Shown here piece after piece: positions 1 through 6,032 of a stretch of DNA of 7,982 nucleotides (position 1 is its first letter; each line of letters opens with the position of its first letter). The stretch is from Dehalococcoidia bacterium (GTDB taxonomy: Bacteria > Chloroflexota > Dehalococcoidia > UBA3495): positions 1-7,982 of the forward strand of contig PCAH01000081.1 of NCBI GenBank assembly GCA_002730485.1, in the 5' to 3' direction. The notes under the pieces are model-generated. The model was not told the origin of the DNA. It ran no database searches and was given only the letters and a program-made list of their open reading frames with translations. Position numbers and translations under genes: made by a program.

Positions 1-366
1 AATAGAAAGGGCATCGTTAACTGGCTGCTAGCCACAGCGTTCTTGGGAGCGATATTCATCGGATTCCAGATTTATGAATTCAACGCCTTCAAGAATGAAG
101 GCCTAACCCTTGGCGGCAACCTATTTGGTGCCACCTTCTTTACCCTGACCGGCTTCCACGGTGCTCACGTAACACTGGGTATCGTCTGGCTCGTGGCGGC
201 AGCCATCCTAGGGGCCAAAGGACGCCTCCATTCAGGCACCGCACTAGATGTCGAATTGCTGGGTCTGTACTGGCACTTTGTCGATATCGTTTGGATCGTA
301 ATCTTTACACTGCTATATCTAATCGGTGGATTCGACGCTGGTCCCACCGCTATACCTGGCGGTTAA
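1..366 (+). CDS. ctaE: Cytochrome c oxidase subunit III, C-terminal part (5' end outside window)
   Basis: This is the last 121 codons of haem-copper oxidase subunit III, a core membrane subunit of the aa3/caa3-type terminal oxidase. The reading frame is open from the first base, so the true start lies upstream. Three hydrophobic segments are visible, at about residues 5-26, 41-71 and 87-109 of the visible part. Family hallmarks are GFQIYEF after the first helix, the histidine-rich TGFHGAHVTLG in the second (visible residues 50-60), and LYWHFVDIVWIV in the last (89-100). The protein ends shortly after the final helix with a Gly/Pro-rich tail, as expected for a complete C-terminus. The next gene, a subunit IV-like protein, follows after 45 bases on the same strand, consistent with one oxidase operon. 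The family assignment is secure. Which oxidase subtype it is cannot be settled without subunits I and II. Confidence 0.95.
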   Translation, partial: NRKGIVNWLLATAFLGAIFIGFQIYEFNAFKNEGLTLGGNLFGATFFTLTGFHGAHVTLGIVWLVAAAILGAKGRLHSGTALDVELLGLYWHFVDIVWIVIFTLLYLIGGFDAGPTAIPGG

Positions 367-411
367 AACCCATCTCGTAACGAACTCCATCAGGAGTCCC
401 TAAGAAGTAAT

Positions 412-1227
412 ATGGCCCACGAAACCGAACATAAATCTAATCACCCGTCATTTAACCAATATGTGGTAATCGCGGTAATCTTATTTGCGATTACCATCGT
501 AGAATTCGGAATCATCTGGGACAAGATCGGCATCGAGGATGACCTCGGTGCTGCCGTCACTCCCATACTGATCGGCCTCTCGGCGATCAAGTTCGCCATC
601 GTAATCATGTATTACATGCACCTGAAGTTTGATGACCGCTTCTTTGGAACGGTCTTCATTACCGGGCTGGTTCTGGCATTCGTGGTTGGCGGTGCGGTAA
701 TCACGCTTTTCTTAGGCTTTGAAGGCAAACCCCGCGACTTCGCAGCAGCAAACGCCGTCCCTTATGAAGGACATGAAGCCTCCGCAGACGCCGAACATGA
801 GACATCAGGCGAAGGGGCTGGCGCAGTTGAAGCAACGGCAGTACCGGAACCAGTAGCTGCGGGCCCAATTGCGTTAACTGTAGCAGCTGAAGGGGAAACG
901 CTCACCTTCGACACTGCTAGTCTGAGTGTGACATCTGGTTCAGAAGTTACCATCACCTTCGACAATCCGTCGGCCAACAACTCGCACAACCTGGTGATCG
1001 TCAAAGACGGAACGAAGGACCAAGTGGCCGCAGATGGAACAGCCGCCGGTCCCGGTGCGAACTGGGTGGCCCCGGGCGACGACCGGGTGATCGCAAACAC
1101 TACGGTGCTGGGTCCAGGGGAATCCGGAGAGGTGACATTCACCGCACCGGCCGCTGGTACCTACCAATTTGTATGCACCTTCCCCGGACACAACTTCACC
1201 ATGTTTGGTGGCTTCACAGTCAACTAA
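412..1227 (+). CDS. Cytochrome c oxidase subunit IV-like protein fused to a cupredoxin (type 1 copper) domain
   Basis: The protein has 271 residues in two parts. Residues 1-103 resemble prokaryotic oxidase subunit IV, with three membrane helices at about 17-36, 48-69 and 79-102 and the characteristic YYMHLKFDD (67-75) after helix 2. Residues 104-150 are an Ala/Glu/Pro-rich, low-complexity linker. Residues 151-271 form a cupredoxin domain with all four expected copper ligands: His192 (SHNLVI), Cys255, His260 and Met264 (CTFPGHNFTM). The C-x4-H-x3-M spacing matches azurin and auracyanin. With three helices and a cytoplasmic N-terminus, the copper domain would lie outside the membrane, where subunit II takes electrons (inference). 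Ordinary subunit IV proteins stop near residue 100-110, so this is a fusion. The frame is continuous, with no sign of frameshift. The ATG at 412 follows AGGAG at 392-396 (long spacing) and AGAAG at 403-407 (short spacing). A strong terminator follows, so this is probably the last gene of the oxidase operon. Confidence 0.88.
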   Translation: MAHETEHKSNHPSFNQYVVIAVILFAITIVEFGIIWDKIGIEDDLGAAVTPILIGLSAIKFAIVIMYYMHLKFDDRFFGTVFITGLVLAFVVGGAVITLFLGFEGKPRDFAAANAVPYEGHEASADAEHETSGEGAGAVEATAVPEPVAAGPIALTVAAEGETLTFDTASLSVTSGSEVTITFDNPSANNSHNLVIVKDGTKDQVAADGTAAGPGANWVAPGDDRVIANTTVLGPGESGEVTFTAPAAGTYQFVCTFPGHNFTMFGGFTVN

Positions 1228-1257
1228 CACGATAACCGGCAACTAAACGGAACAAAC

Positions 1258-1291
1258 AAAAAGCCCTCCTGTCTGATCAGGAGGGCTTTTT
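1258..1291. terminator. Bidirectional rho-independent terminator
   Basis: A 9-bp perfect GC-rich stem, GCCCTCCTG (1263-1271) with CAGGAGGGC (1278-1286), closes a 6-base loop (1272-1277). A run of five T follows (1287-1291) and five A precede it (1258-1262). The hairpin therefore has a U-tract when read from either strand. It lies between the convergent oxidase operon (ends 1227) and the kinase-like gene (ends 1314), so it probably serves both. Confidence 0.92.
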
Positions 1292-1313
1292 AATTTACAG
1301 GCCGGTGCTTGGT

Positions 1314-2255
1314 CTAACCGTAGTATCCCGTCAAGAAGCCGTTTTTGACCGGCTCTCCGATTCTCTCCCCCATATGGCGTACCGCCATCTTGAGACCCTG
1401 CTCGGCAAACTGTAGATCCCTTGAAGTGATCTCTGTTTTTTCAGAAGCCGCCAACTTCTGTGCATATTCGGCAAGGAAACGGTCGACATTTTCCTCATCT
1501 TCGGCCATTCCCCGGAACACTCGATACATCGGCAGTGTCCGGACGAAGTTATGAACCTCTTCCCTGCTTAATTGGGGGTGTTGGTCCAGATTTAAGGAAA
1601 TGCCAAAATCTATCAACCTACAGGCCCCATTTAAGGCCACAAAAATATGAGATCTGCCCCTGGGGTCGGAAAATGTCACATCGTTATAGTAAATGCCCTC
1701 CTGGTGCAATTTCCGCAACATTTCCCCCACCTGAAATCCCACATTACCCAAAAACTCATCCGTGAGCTGTTCCTCAGGTAATTCCGTGAAGAATGTCCCC
1801 GAAACAAACTCTTCGGTCAAATATCCGGGTAGGGTTCCCAATTGGGTCGGCCCGACACCAATGTTCCCGGCGATACGGGCTATCTCATCTTCTCTCTGAC
1901 TCTGCAACGGCTTGATGACGATAGCCGTGTCCTCGAACGTCAGCGTGGCCACCATTCCCCTGGCCCGGCCGGAGAAAGCCAACTTTGGAATCTCATGGCC
2001 GGCACGCAGTCTGTTGTAAACCTCGGGAAAGAATGCGTAACGGGATAGCGCCTTGACCACCGGGTCGGCGGTGAGACGCAAGAACAGGGGCATCTCCAGG
2101 TCAGACAACTTCCAAAAGGGCGGCATATGATCTGGGACAGGCATTCCCGCCGCCGGTCGCATGGCATCTATCACTTCTTCGGGAGGCTTGGGTGGCGGCG
2201 GGGCGATGGCCCGTCGGATGACTGCTACCTCTTCCGGTGAGTAATCCAATGGCAT
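1314..2255 (-). CDS. Protein-kinase-fold (RIO/lipopolysaccharide kinase-like) protein
   Basis: This 313-residue protein carries the landmarks of the kinase fold in the right order. A glycine-containing loop, FSGRARG, is at 94-100. The nucleotide-binding lysine is probably K115 in AIVIK. E124 could be the helix C glutamate. A hinge-like segment YLTEEFVSGTF spans 145-155. A catalytic-loop equivalent YYNDVTFSD spans 189-197, and the metal-binding DFG lies in LIDFGIS (214-220). The catalytic loop is unusual: Asp192 is preceded by Tyr-Asn rather than His-Arg, and the usual downstream Asn is replaced by Asp197. The N-terminal 75 residues precede the fold and include a proline cluster (19-25). No membrane segment or signal peptide is seen. 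Its ATG overlaps the stop of the upstream DUF952 gene in the sequence TGATG, with GGAAG just before, so translation is probably coupled. The substrate is unknown. The kinase-fold call is good; activity is not proven. Confidence 0.7.
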   Translation of the reverse strand: MPLDYSPEEVAVIRRAIAPPPPKPPEEVIDAMRPAAGMPVPDHMPPFWKLSDLEMPLFLRLTADPVVKALSRYAFFPEVYNRLRAGHEIPKLAFSGRARGMVATLTFEDTAIVIKPLQSQREDEIARIAGNIGVGPTQLGTLPGYLTEEFVSGTFFTELPEEQLTDEFLGNVGFQVGEMLRKLHQEGIYYNDVTFSDPRGRSHIFVALNGACRLIDFGISLNLDQHPQLSREEVHNFVRTLPMYRVFRGMAEDEENVDRFLAEYAQKLAASEKTEITSRDLQFAEQGLKMAVRHMGERIGEPVKNGFLTGYYG

Positions 2256-2590
2256 CAGACTTCCAAGAAATGCTGGCCGTCAGCATCCACCTTCAAAACT
2301 CTTTCTCGGACCACAGCATCGGCGTTCAACATCCCATAGATATGGGGGTAAATCTCTCCAGACCGGCTGGGCTCCTCTTTGATTGGGGAATTCAGCTTAT
2401 CCAAATCCACGTCCAAAACCAGCAGGTTTGCATCACCCGGATAAAGGCGCGCCGAAACCTTTAGCAGCTGGGGGATATCTTTGGAGCAGTGGATGAACCC
2501 CTCCTCTACCAAACTGGGAGCAGCATACTCACCCGTGGGTTTGGCGGCCTCCCAGGCGTCTTTATAGGTCAGATGAAAGATCAATGCCAT
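2255..2590 (-). CDS. DUF952 family protein
   Basis: This 111-residue soluble protein matches the DUF952 pattern along its whole length: an N-terminal IFHL (4-7), W13, then EYAAPSL (21-27), EEGFIHCS (29-36) and Q41. These are followed by LYPGDANLLVLDVD (49-62), a conserved E72, and PHIYGMLN (82-89). The length is normal for the family. The biochemical function of DUF952 is not established. From memory, the fold is grouped with the ADP-ribosyltransferase-like superfamily, which does not show that this protein is an enzyme of that kind. The ATG at 2590 has a strong Shine-Dalgarno AGGGGAGG (complement of 2598-2605) seven bases upstream. It is the first gene of a two-gene unit with the kinase-like gene, and the stop/start overlap is one base. 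A TACAAT hexamer on the minus strand (complement of 2642-2647) could be its -10 box. Confidence 0.85.
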   Translation of the reverse strand: MALIFHLTYKDAWEAAKPTGEYAAPSLVEEGFIHCSKDIPQLLKVSARLYPGDANLLVLDVDLDKLNSPIKEEPSRSGEIYPHIYGMLNADAVVRERVLKVDADGQHFLEV

Positions 2591-2641
2591 TGATTAACCT
2601 CCCCTAGCGATTGGATGTCCTGCCACGGTCCGTCGCGGAAA

Positions 2642-2671
2642 ATTGTACCTCAGAAGAGCCGGTGTTAGGAT
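2642..2671. promoter_or_regulatory. Candidate overlapping divergent promoters (DUF952 pair and hydrolase)
   Basis: On the plus strand, TTGTAC (2643-2648) and TAGGAT (2666-2671) are separated by 17 bases and would start a transcript about 26 bases before the hydrolase ATG at 2704. Both boxes are weak matches (3/6 and 4/6). On the minus strand, TACAAT (complement of 2642-2647) is a 5/6 match to a -10 box for the DUF952 gene, but no good -35 is seen. The two elements overlap, so the divergent units could compete for polymerase. This rests on hexamer matches only. Confidence 0.28.
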
Positions 2672-2703
2672 GGTATCCCCAACCAACAGAAAGGTCTTAC
2701 AGC

Positions 2704-3384
2704 ATGCGCGGCGAGATACACGAGGGATCCGGTCTTCCATACGTCACAGTGATACCCGACGAATACACGTCAGATTCTTCTTACCCCCTGGTGATCATGC
2801 TCCACGGTTTTGGCGCCAACATGCAAGACCTGGCTGGATTGGCTCCGGCCATCAATGACACGGGATATGTCTACGCCTGCCCCAACGCTCCCATCCCCTT
2901 CCAGCTTGGACCAGGCCAGACCGGGTTTGGCTGGATGACTCCTCGCGGTGGCGGGACACCCGAGGAAACTGCTACCTCGGTACAGCTCGTGAGCGATTTC
3001 TTTGACTCTATCTTCGAGCAGTTTAACGTCACACCTGGCCAGGCGGTGCTGTTGGGATTCTCCCAAGGTGGAGGTATGACCTACCGCTGTGGACTGAATC
3101 GAGCCGACAAATTTGCCGGCCTGGTCGCCTTGAGCGCCACCCTCCCTGAGCAAGAAGAACTTGCCGCCGGACTGCCAGAAGAACGAAACCAGCCCATCTT
3201 CATTGCCCAGGGTCGTCATGACCAGATGGTTTCGGAAGACACCGCCCACTCTGCCAAAGCGTTCTTGGAGAGCAACGGCTACGCCCCCGACTTCCATCTC
3301 TACGACATGGGACACGAGATCAACGGCGAGGTCTTGCAAGACCTGGTCCCCTGGATCGCCAACGTGCTGCCTCCCAAGGTCTAA
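2704..3384 (+). CDS. Phospholipase/carboxylesterase family alpha/beta hydrolase
   Basis: With the ATG at 2704 this is a 226-residue serine hydrolase of the phospholipase/carboxylesterase (YpfH/acyl-protein thioesterase-like) family, which usually has about 200-230 residues. The nucleophile is Ser120 in LLGFSQGGG (116-124). The acid is probably Asp173 in AQGRHDQMV (168-176), and the base is His204 in DMGHEI (201-206). LHGFGAN (33-39) supplies the oxyanion loop. No signal peptide is visible, so the enzyme is probably cytoplasmic and cleaves carboxylic or thioester bonds of small substrates. The exact substrate cannot be read from sequence. The frame is open further up to a TTG at 2611, but those 31 extra residues fall in a candidate promoter and do not look like the family. 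GAAAGG (2689-2694) lies nine bases before the ATG at 2704. The gene ends 9 bases from the stop of the convergent PPOX gene. Confidence 0.88.
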   Translation: MRGEIHEGSGLPYVTVIPDEYTSDSSYPLVIMLHGFGANMQDLAGLAPAINDTGYVYACPNAPIPFQLGPGQTGFGWMTPRGGGTPEETATSVQLVSDFFDSIFEQFNVTPGQAVLLGFSQGGGMTYRCGLNRADKFAGLVALSATLPEQEELAAGLPEERNQPIFIAQGRHDQMVSEDTAHSAKAFLESNGYAPDFHLYDMGHEINGEVLQDLVPWIANVLPPKV

Positions 3385-3393
3385 CTCGCAAAC

Positions 3394-3831
3394 CTAGAGA
3401 TCCGCGTCATCCTTCCAGCCGATTATCTTGTCTATGGAGACGTCCAGCAGGATCATACGCTCCGCTCCAAGCAATTCTTTGGCGAACTCGGCCCCCCGCT
3501 CCGGCCCGTCATAGAGCAGGCACATCCGCTCCACCACGTCATCCAGGCCATCGGAGGTGATGGTCGCCTGGCCCTCCAAGATCACATACGACAGTGGCCT
3601 CTCGGGCGTGGCGATAGACAGCGCCACAGACGGATTCTGCTTGACGTTGGCGACCTTCACCGCGTTCGCATCAGCCATGACCCAGGCTCTTCCTTTGCCC
3701 GTTGCAGCCTGGTCCCATAGGAACCAAACCGGCGCAACATGGGGCCGACCAGCTGGCCGTACTGTCACAAAATGGGCGAGCCGTGGTTGAGACAGGAATA
3801 AGTCCTGTTCCTCTTGAGTGAGTCTAGCCAT
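3394..3831 (-). CDS. Pyridoxamine 5'-phosphate oxidase-fold (PPOX class) protein
   Basis: This 145-residue protein has the split-barrel flavin-binding fold of the PPOX family. Visible family segments are HFVTVRPAGRPHVAPVWFLW (20-39), the strand-turn around VMADANAVKVANVKQNP (51-67), LSIATPERP (71-79), YVILEGQATI (82-91) and a C-terminal IGWK (137-140). Members of this size bind FMN, F420 or haem, often as homodimers. Several are annotated as PPOX-class F420-dependent enzymes. The cofactor cannot be decided from this sequence alone. It is too short and diverged to be called a true pyridoxamine phosphate oxidase (PdxH). The ATG at 3831 has GGAG (complement of 3839-3842) seven bases upstream. 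The gene stands alone on its strand: it converges on the serine hydrolase with a 9-base gap and diverges from the CrtC-like lipoprotein gene. No good terminator was seen in the 9-base gap. Confidence 0.82.
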   Translation of the reverse strand: MARLTQEEQDLFLSQPRLAHFVTVRPAGRPHVAPVWFLWDQAATGKGRAWVMADANAVKVANVKQNPSVALSIATPERPLSYVILEGQATITSDGLDDVVERMCLLYDGPERGAEFAKELLGAERMILLDVSIDKIIGWKDDADL

Positions 3832-3843
3832 GAATTTTCTCCG

Positions 3844-3849
3844 TATAAT
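3844..3849 (+). promoter_or_regulatory. Candidate -10 box for the CrtC-like lipoprotein gene
   Basis: A consensus TATAAT lies in the 48-base divergent gap, 30 bases before the TTG at 3880. It would give a leader of about 24 bases. A convincing -35 at normal spacing is missing; the nearest TTGAGT (3814-3819) is 24 bases upstream. If it is used, an activator may be needed. Confidence 0.35.
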
Positions 3850-3879
3850 CTCAAGTGCAAGTAGGGCCTAATATACCAG

Positions 3880-4998
3880 TTGAGGCCGACCCAAAATCAT
3901 CTCGCCGGAACACTTCTAATCAGAACTCGATTCAATCAATCTCTAATCCTGATCTTGGCCCTCGGTCTTCTTGGGGTTGTGGCATGTGGTGCCTCTGCGC
4001 CTGAAGCCACGGCCACACCAGAGCCGCTGGTCACTCTGCCCAAGGATGAAGCTCCCCATGACTCGGGCATCGAATGGTGGTATTTCAACGGGCTATTCAC
4101 CGATGACATTGGCCAGGAGTACAGCTACCATTTCGTAACTTTCCAAAGCAAGGCAGCAGGGAGCGTCGTTCCGCACCTGCTGCAGGCCAGCTTGGGGGTT
4201 CATTCACTCGGAGAGCACCTCACTGGCGAAAAGGTGATTTTGGACACTCTCAAACCGGATGCGGTGGGCCTAAAGGTCGAGATCAACGGATGGGAGATGC
4301 AGGGCGACGGTGAATTCTACAGTCTGGAATTTGATCTAGTCGAATACGCTCTGGACTTGAAGGCGATTCCCGTGAGGCCACCCATTCTGCACCAGGGCGG
4401 GCTGGTTGGCCTTGGGCCGGCCGGAGACACCTACTACTACACCCGTTCACGCCTGGACACCACCGGAAGCATCACCGTTAACGGTGAACAACGCCCGATC
4501 ACCGGCGTCACCTGGATGGACCACCAATGGGGCGACGTATTGGGGCAGGGAGTGGGCTGGGACTGGGCCAGCGTGCAGTTGGATGACGGTACCGATCTGA
4601 TGGCGGTGCAGGTCTGGAATCCGTCCGACAGGACGCCGTTCTCGGGTTACGGCACGTTACTATTGGCCGATGGCTCAGTTTTGACAATAGATCAAGCAGA
4701 TGTGCTGATTACTTCAGACGAAACTTGGACCAGCCCAGGTACAAACATCGAGTACCCCAGCGGCTGGGTAATCACTATCCCCAGCCAGGAATTGGACCTG
4801 CAGCTTGAACCCGTGTTGGTGGACTCAGAATTCGCTGGCAGCCAGTACGTACCCCCAGCTTACTGGGAAGGCGAGGTCAGGGTTGTGGGAACCCGGCAGG
4901 GAAATGCCGTCACCGGGCGGGGATTTGTGGAGTTGGTTGGCTATGACCCCAACCAGCTAAGCGCGCCCATCGGCACTGGCCCATCCCAGACGCCTTAG
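3880..4998 (+). CDS. CrtC/AttH lipocalin-like family lipoprotein
   Basis: This 372-residue protein resembles carotenoid 1,2-hydratase (CrtC) and the related AttH/lipocalin-like proteins. Diagnostic segments are HDSGIEWWYFNGLF (60-73), DTYYYTRSRL (183-192), GVTWMDHQWGD (209-219) and the near-terminal GRGFVELVGY (346-355). The N-terminus has basic residues (R15, R17), a hydrophobic stretch (21-35) and a VVAC lipobox. Cys36 would be lipidated and the protein anchored outside the cytoplasmic membrane. A Thr/Pro/Ala-rich spacer (37-53) follows, as is common in lipoproteins. CrtC adds water to the end double bond of acyclic carotenoids, but many family members occur in organisms without that pathway and have unknown substrates. 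No other carotenoid gene is in this window, so hydratase activity is only a possibility. The start is TTG at 3880; an in-frame stop at 3862-3864 leaves no better upstream codon. AGGG (3863-3866) is a weak ribosome site. The stop overlaps that of the opposing small gene. Confidence 0.8.
   Translation: MRPTQNHLAGTLLIRTRFNQSLILILALGLLGVVACGASAPEATATPEPLVTLPKDEAPHDSGIEWWYFNGLFTDDIGQEYSYHFVTFQSKAAGSVVPHLLQASLGVHSLGEHLTGEKVILDTLKPDAVGLKVEINGWEMQGDGEFYSLEFDLVEYALDLKAIPVRPPILHQGGLVGLGPAGDTYYYTRSRLDTTGSITVNGEQRPITGVTWMDHQWGDVLGQGVGWDWASVQLDDGTDLMAVQVWNPSDRTPFSGYGTLLLADGSVLTIDQADVLITSDETWTSPGTNIEYPSGWVITIPSQELDLQLEPVLVDSEFAGSQYVPPAYWEGEVRVVGTRQGNAVTGRGFVELVGYDPNQLSAPIGTGPSQTP
4472..4487. repeat. 16-bp perfect palindrome inside the CrtC-like gene
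   Basis: TCACCGTTAACGGTGA reads the same on both strands. It encodes Ile-Thr-Val-Asn-Gly-Glu within the CrtC-like gene (around residues 198-203). Its central ten bases, CCGTTAACGG, recur at 6033-6042 between the dehydrogenase and gcvT. The palindrome is certain; a regulatory role is not. Confidence 0.5.
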
Positions 4999-5010
4999 AT
5001 CAGGCGTTTG
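4987..5010. terminator. Hairpin on the overlapping stop codons of convergent genes
   Basis: CAGACGCCT (4987-4995) can pair with AGGCGTTTG (5002-5010) around the loop TAGATC. On the plus transcript this makes a 9-bp stem with one G-U pair. On the minus transcript the same position is an A-C mismatch. Both stop codons (4996-4998 plus, 4995-4997 minus) lie in it. There is no proper T-run on either side, so it may be a weak terminator or an mRNA-end stabiliser. Confidence 0.38.
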
Positions 5011-5228
5011 ATGACTTCGGCGACGCGGGCTTGCTCCGCAGGGATGTCCGCCGGTTGAACAGGAATCGGGAGTGCGCTGAGTTCGTCTAATATCGAACCC
5101 GACAACAGAGCAGCTTCATCCTCGGTTAGGGACCACTTGCTGGCTATGTCCCCTGCTCCGTAGAGTACCGCCTGGCGAAAACCGTAGTCCGCCACGGCGC
5201 GGTTGGCTATGTCGATCAATTTATCCAT
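4995..5228 (-). CDS. Small protein of unknown function, second gene after the dehydrogenase
   Basis: This 77-residue protein is acidic to neutral and predicted mainly helical, with no membrane segment, no cysteine and no signal peptide. The N-terminal half (AVADYGFRQAVLYG, 11-24, then WSLTEDEAALLSG, 32-44) has the spacing seen in small helical modules of the type RAxxDxxFRxxLL...LTxxE. Such modules occur in some natural-product leader peptides and in stand-alone small proteins, but this likeness is weak. The C-terminal half has a Pro-rich turn (54-63, PIPVQPADIP) and a last helix (64-77). I do not recognise a family. It starts with ATG at 5228, 22 bases after the dehydrogenase stop on the same strand, with only a weak GAG in the ribosome-site position. 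It is probably cotranscribed with the dehydrogenase. Its TAA stop overlaps the stop of the opposing lipoprotein gene. Coding status is supported by position and protein-like composition rather than homology. Confidence 0.68.
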   Translation of the reverse strand: MDKLIDIANRAVADYGFRQAVLYGAGDIASKWSLTEDEAALLSGSILDELSALPIPVQPADIPAEQARVAEVIKRLI

Positions 5229-5250
5229 TTTTCTCGCTTATCAAAGGGGC

Positions 5251-6015
5251 TTATCTGGCCGAAGCCATGGCCCCGCCGTCGATGTTATAGGTGCTGCCAC
5301 TCGCATAAGAGGCCTCATCCGACGCCAGCCACAGAACCAGGTTAGCTATCTCATCAGCGGTGCCAACGCGTCCCATGGGATGCCCCTCGTTCCGGTCGGT
5401 AAACACCTCAGCGCTGGCGGTGCTGCCCCGCATCTGAGGAGTATCCACCCCGCCGGGAGCGATACAGTTCACACGCACACCCTGAGAGGTGTACTGGGCG
5501 GCGGCCACGGTGGTCAGGTGGATGACTCCGGCCTTGCTAACGGCATAGGGTACCGAGTAGCCGACGCCACGCAGACCGGACTGGGAAGATATGTTCACAA
5601 TGGAACCGCCACCGCTGGCGATCATGGCGGGGATCGTGTATTTACAGCAGAGAAACACGCCTTTGACGTTGGTCTCCATGGTCAGGTCCCAGAGCACTTC
5701 ATCCACATCCACCAAATCCGGTGTGCGAATGAGAATGGCCGCGCCGTTCACCAGGATATCCACCTTTCCGAACTGAGCCACCACCGATTCAACCATCCGT
5801 TCCACCTGGAGGGCGTCGGAGATGCTCACGTCCACCTTCGTGGCGTTGTCCGGAGTTGCGCCCATCAGGGTGAGAGTCTCTTCCGCTCCGGCCATGTTCC
5901 GGTCAGCGACCGCTACCTTGGCACCTTCGGCCCCGAACCGCCGGCAGATGGCCCGTCCGATGCCCGAGGCTCCGCCCGTTACGATGGCAACCTTGTCTTC
6001 TAATCTACCGGCCAA
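5251..6015 (-). CDS. Short-chain dehydrogenase/reductase (SDR), classical type
   Basis: This 254-residue protein is a typical classical SDR, an NAD(P)-dependent oxidoreductase acting on hydroxyl or carbonyl groups. The cofactor motif TGGASGIG is at 13-20, and Asp38 (VADRN) at the end of the second strand suggests NAD(H) preference. The NGAA at 90-93 stands in for the usual NNAG. The catalytic set is complete: Asn116 (ETNVKG), Ser144 (NISSQSG), Tyr157 and Lys161 (YAVSK). IAPGGVDTP (185-193) and the C-terminal SGSTYNIDGG (239-248) are also standard. Length is normal. Substrate cannot be told; similar proteins are called 3-oxoacyl-ACP reductase, glucose dehydrogenase or cyclopentanol dehydrogenase without firm basis. 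The start is TTG at 6015, supported by AGGGAG (complement of 6023-6028) seven bases upstream. The small unknown gene follows 22 bases downstream. A TATATT on the minus strand (complement of 6063-6068) is a possible -10 box. Confidence 0.93.
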   Translation of the reverse strand: MAGRLEDKVAIVTGGASGIGRAICRRFGAEGAKVAVADRNMAGAEETLTLMGATPDNATKVDVSISDALQVERMVESVVAQFGKVDILVNGAAILIRTPDLVDVDEVLWDLTMETNVKGVFLCCKYTIPAMIASGGGSIVNISSQSGLRGVGYSVPYAVSKAGVIHLTTVAAAQYTSQGVRVNCIAPGGVDTPQMRGSTASAEVFTDRNEGHPMGRVGTADEIANLVLWLASDEASYASGSTYNIDGGAMASAR

Positions 6016-6032
6016 TTTCTATCTCCCTGAAA

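Noticed and set aside
762..1242. Two minus-strand frames opposite the cupredoxin domain
   Set aside because: The plus-strand frame carries conserved copper ligands; the antisense frames are low-complexity Ser/Pro/Ala-rich or lack motifs.
2611..2703. Upstream TTG start adding 31 residues to the serine hydrolase
   Set aside because: No ribosome site near 2611, overlap with candidate promoter elements, and the family length is met from the ATG at 2704.
2770..3339. Minus-strand open frame (189 codons) opposite the serine hydrolase
   Set aside because: It lies wholly inside a gene with an intact Ser-Asp-His set and shows no motif of its own.
5203..6003. Long plus-strand open frame (266 codons) opposite the dehydrogenase
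   Set aside because: The opposite strand encodes a complete SDR with all catalytic residues. This frame is His/Gly-rich with no recognisable motif and is a product of codon bias.
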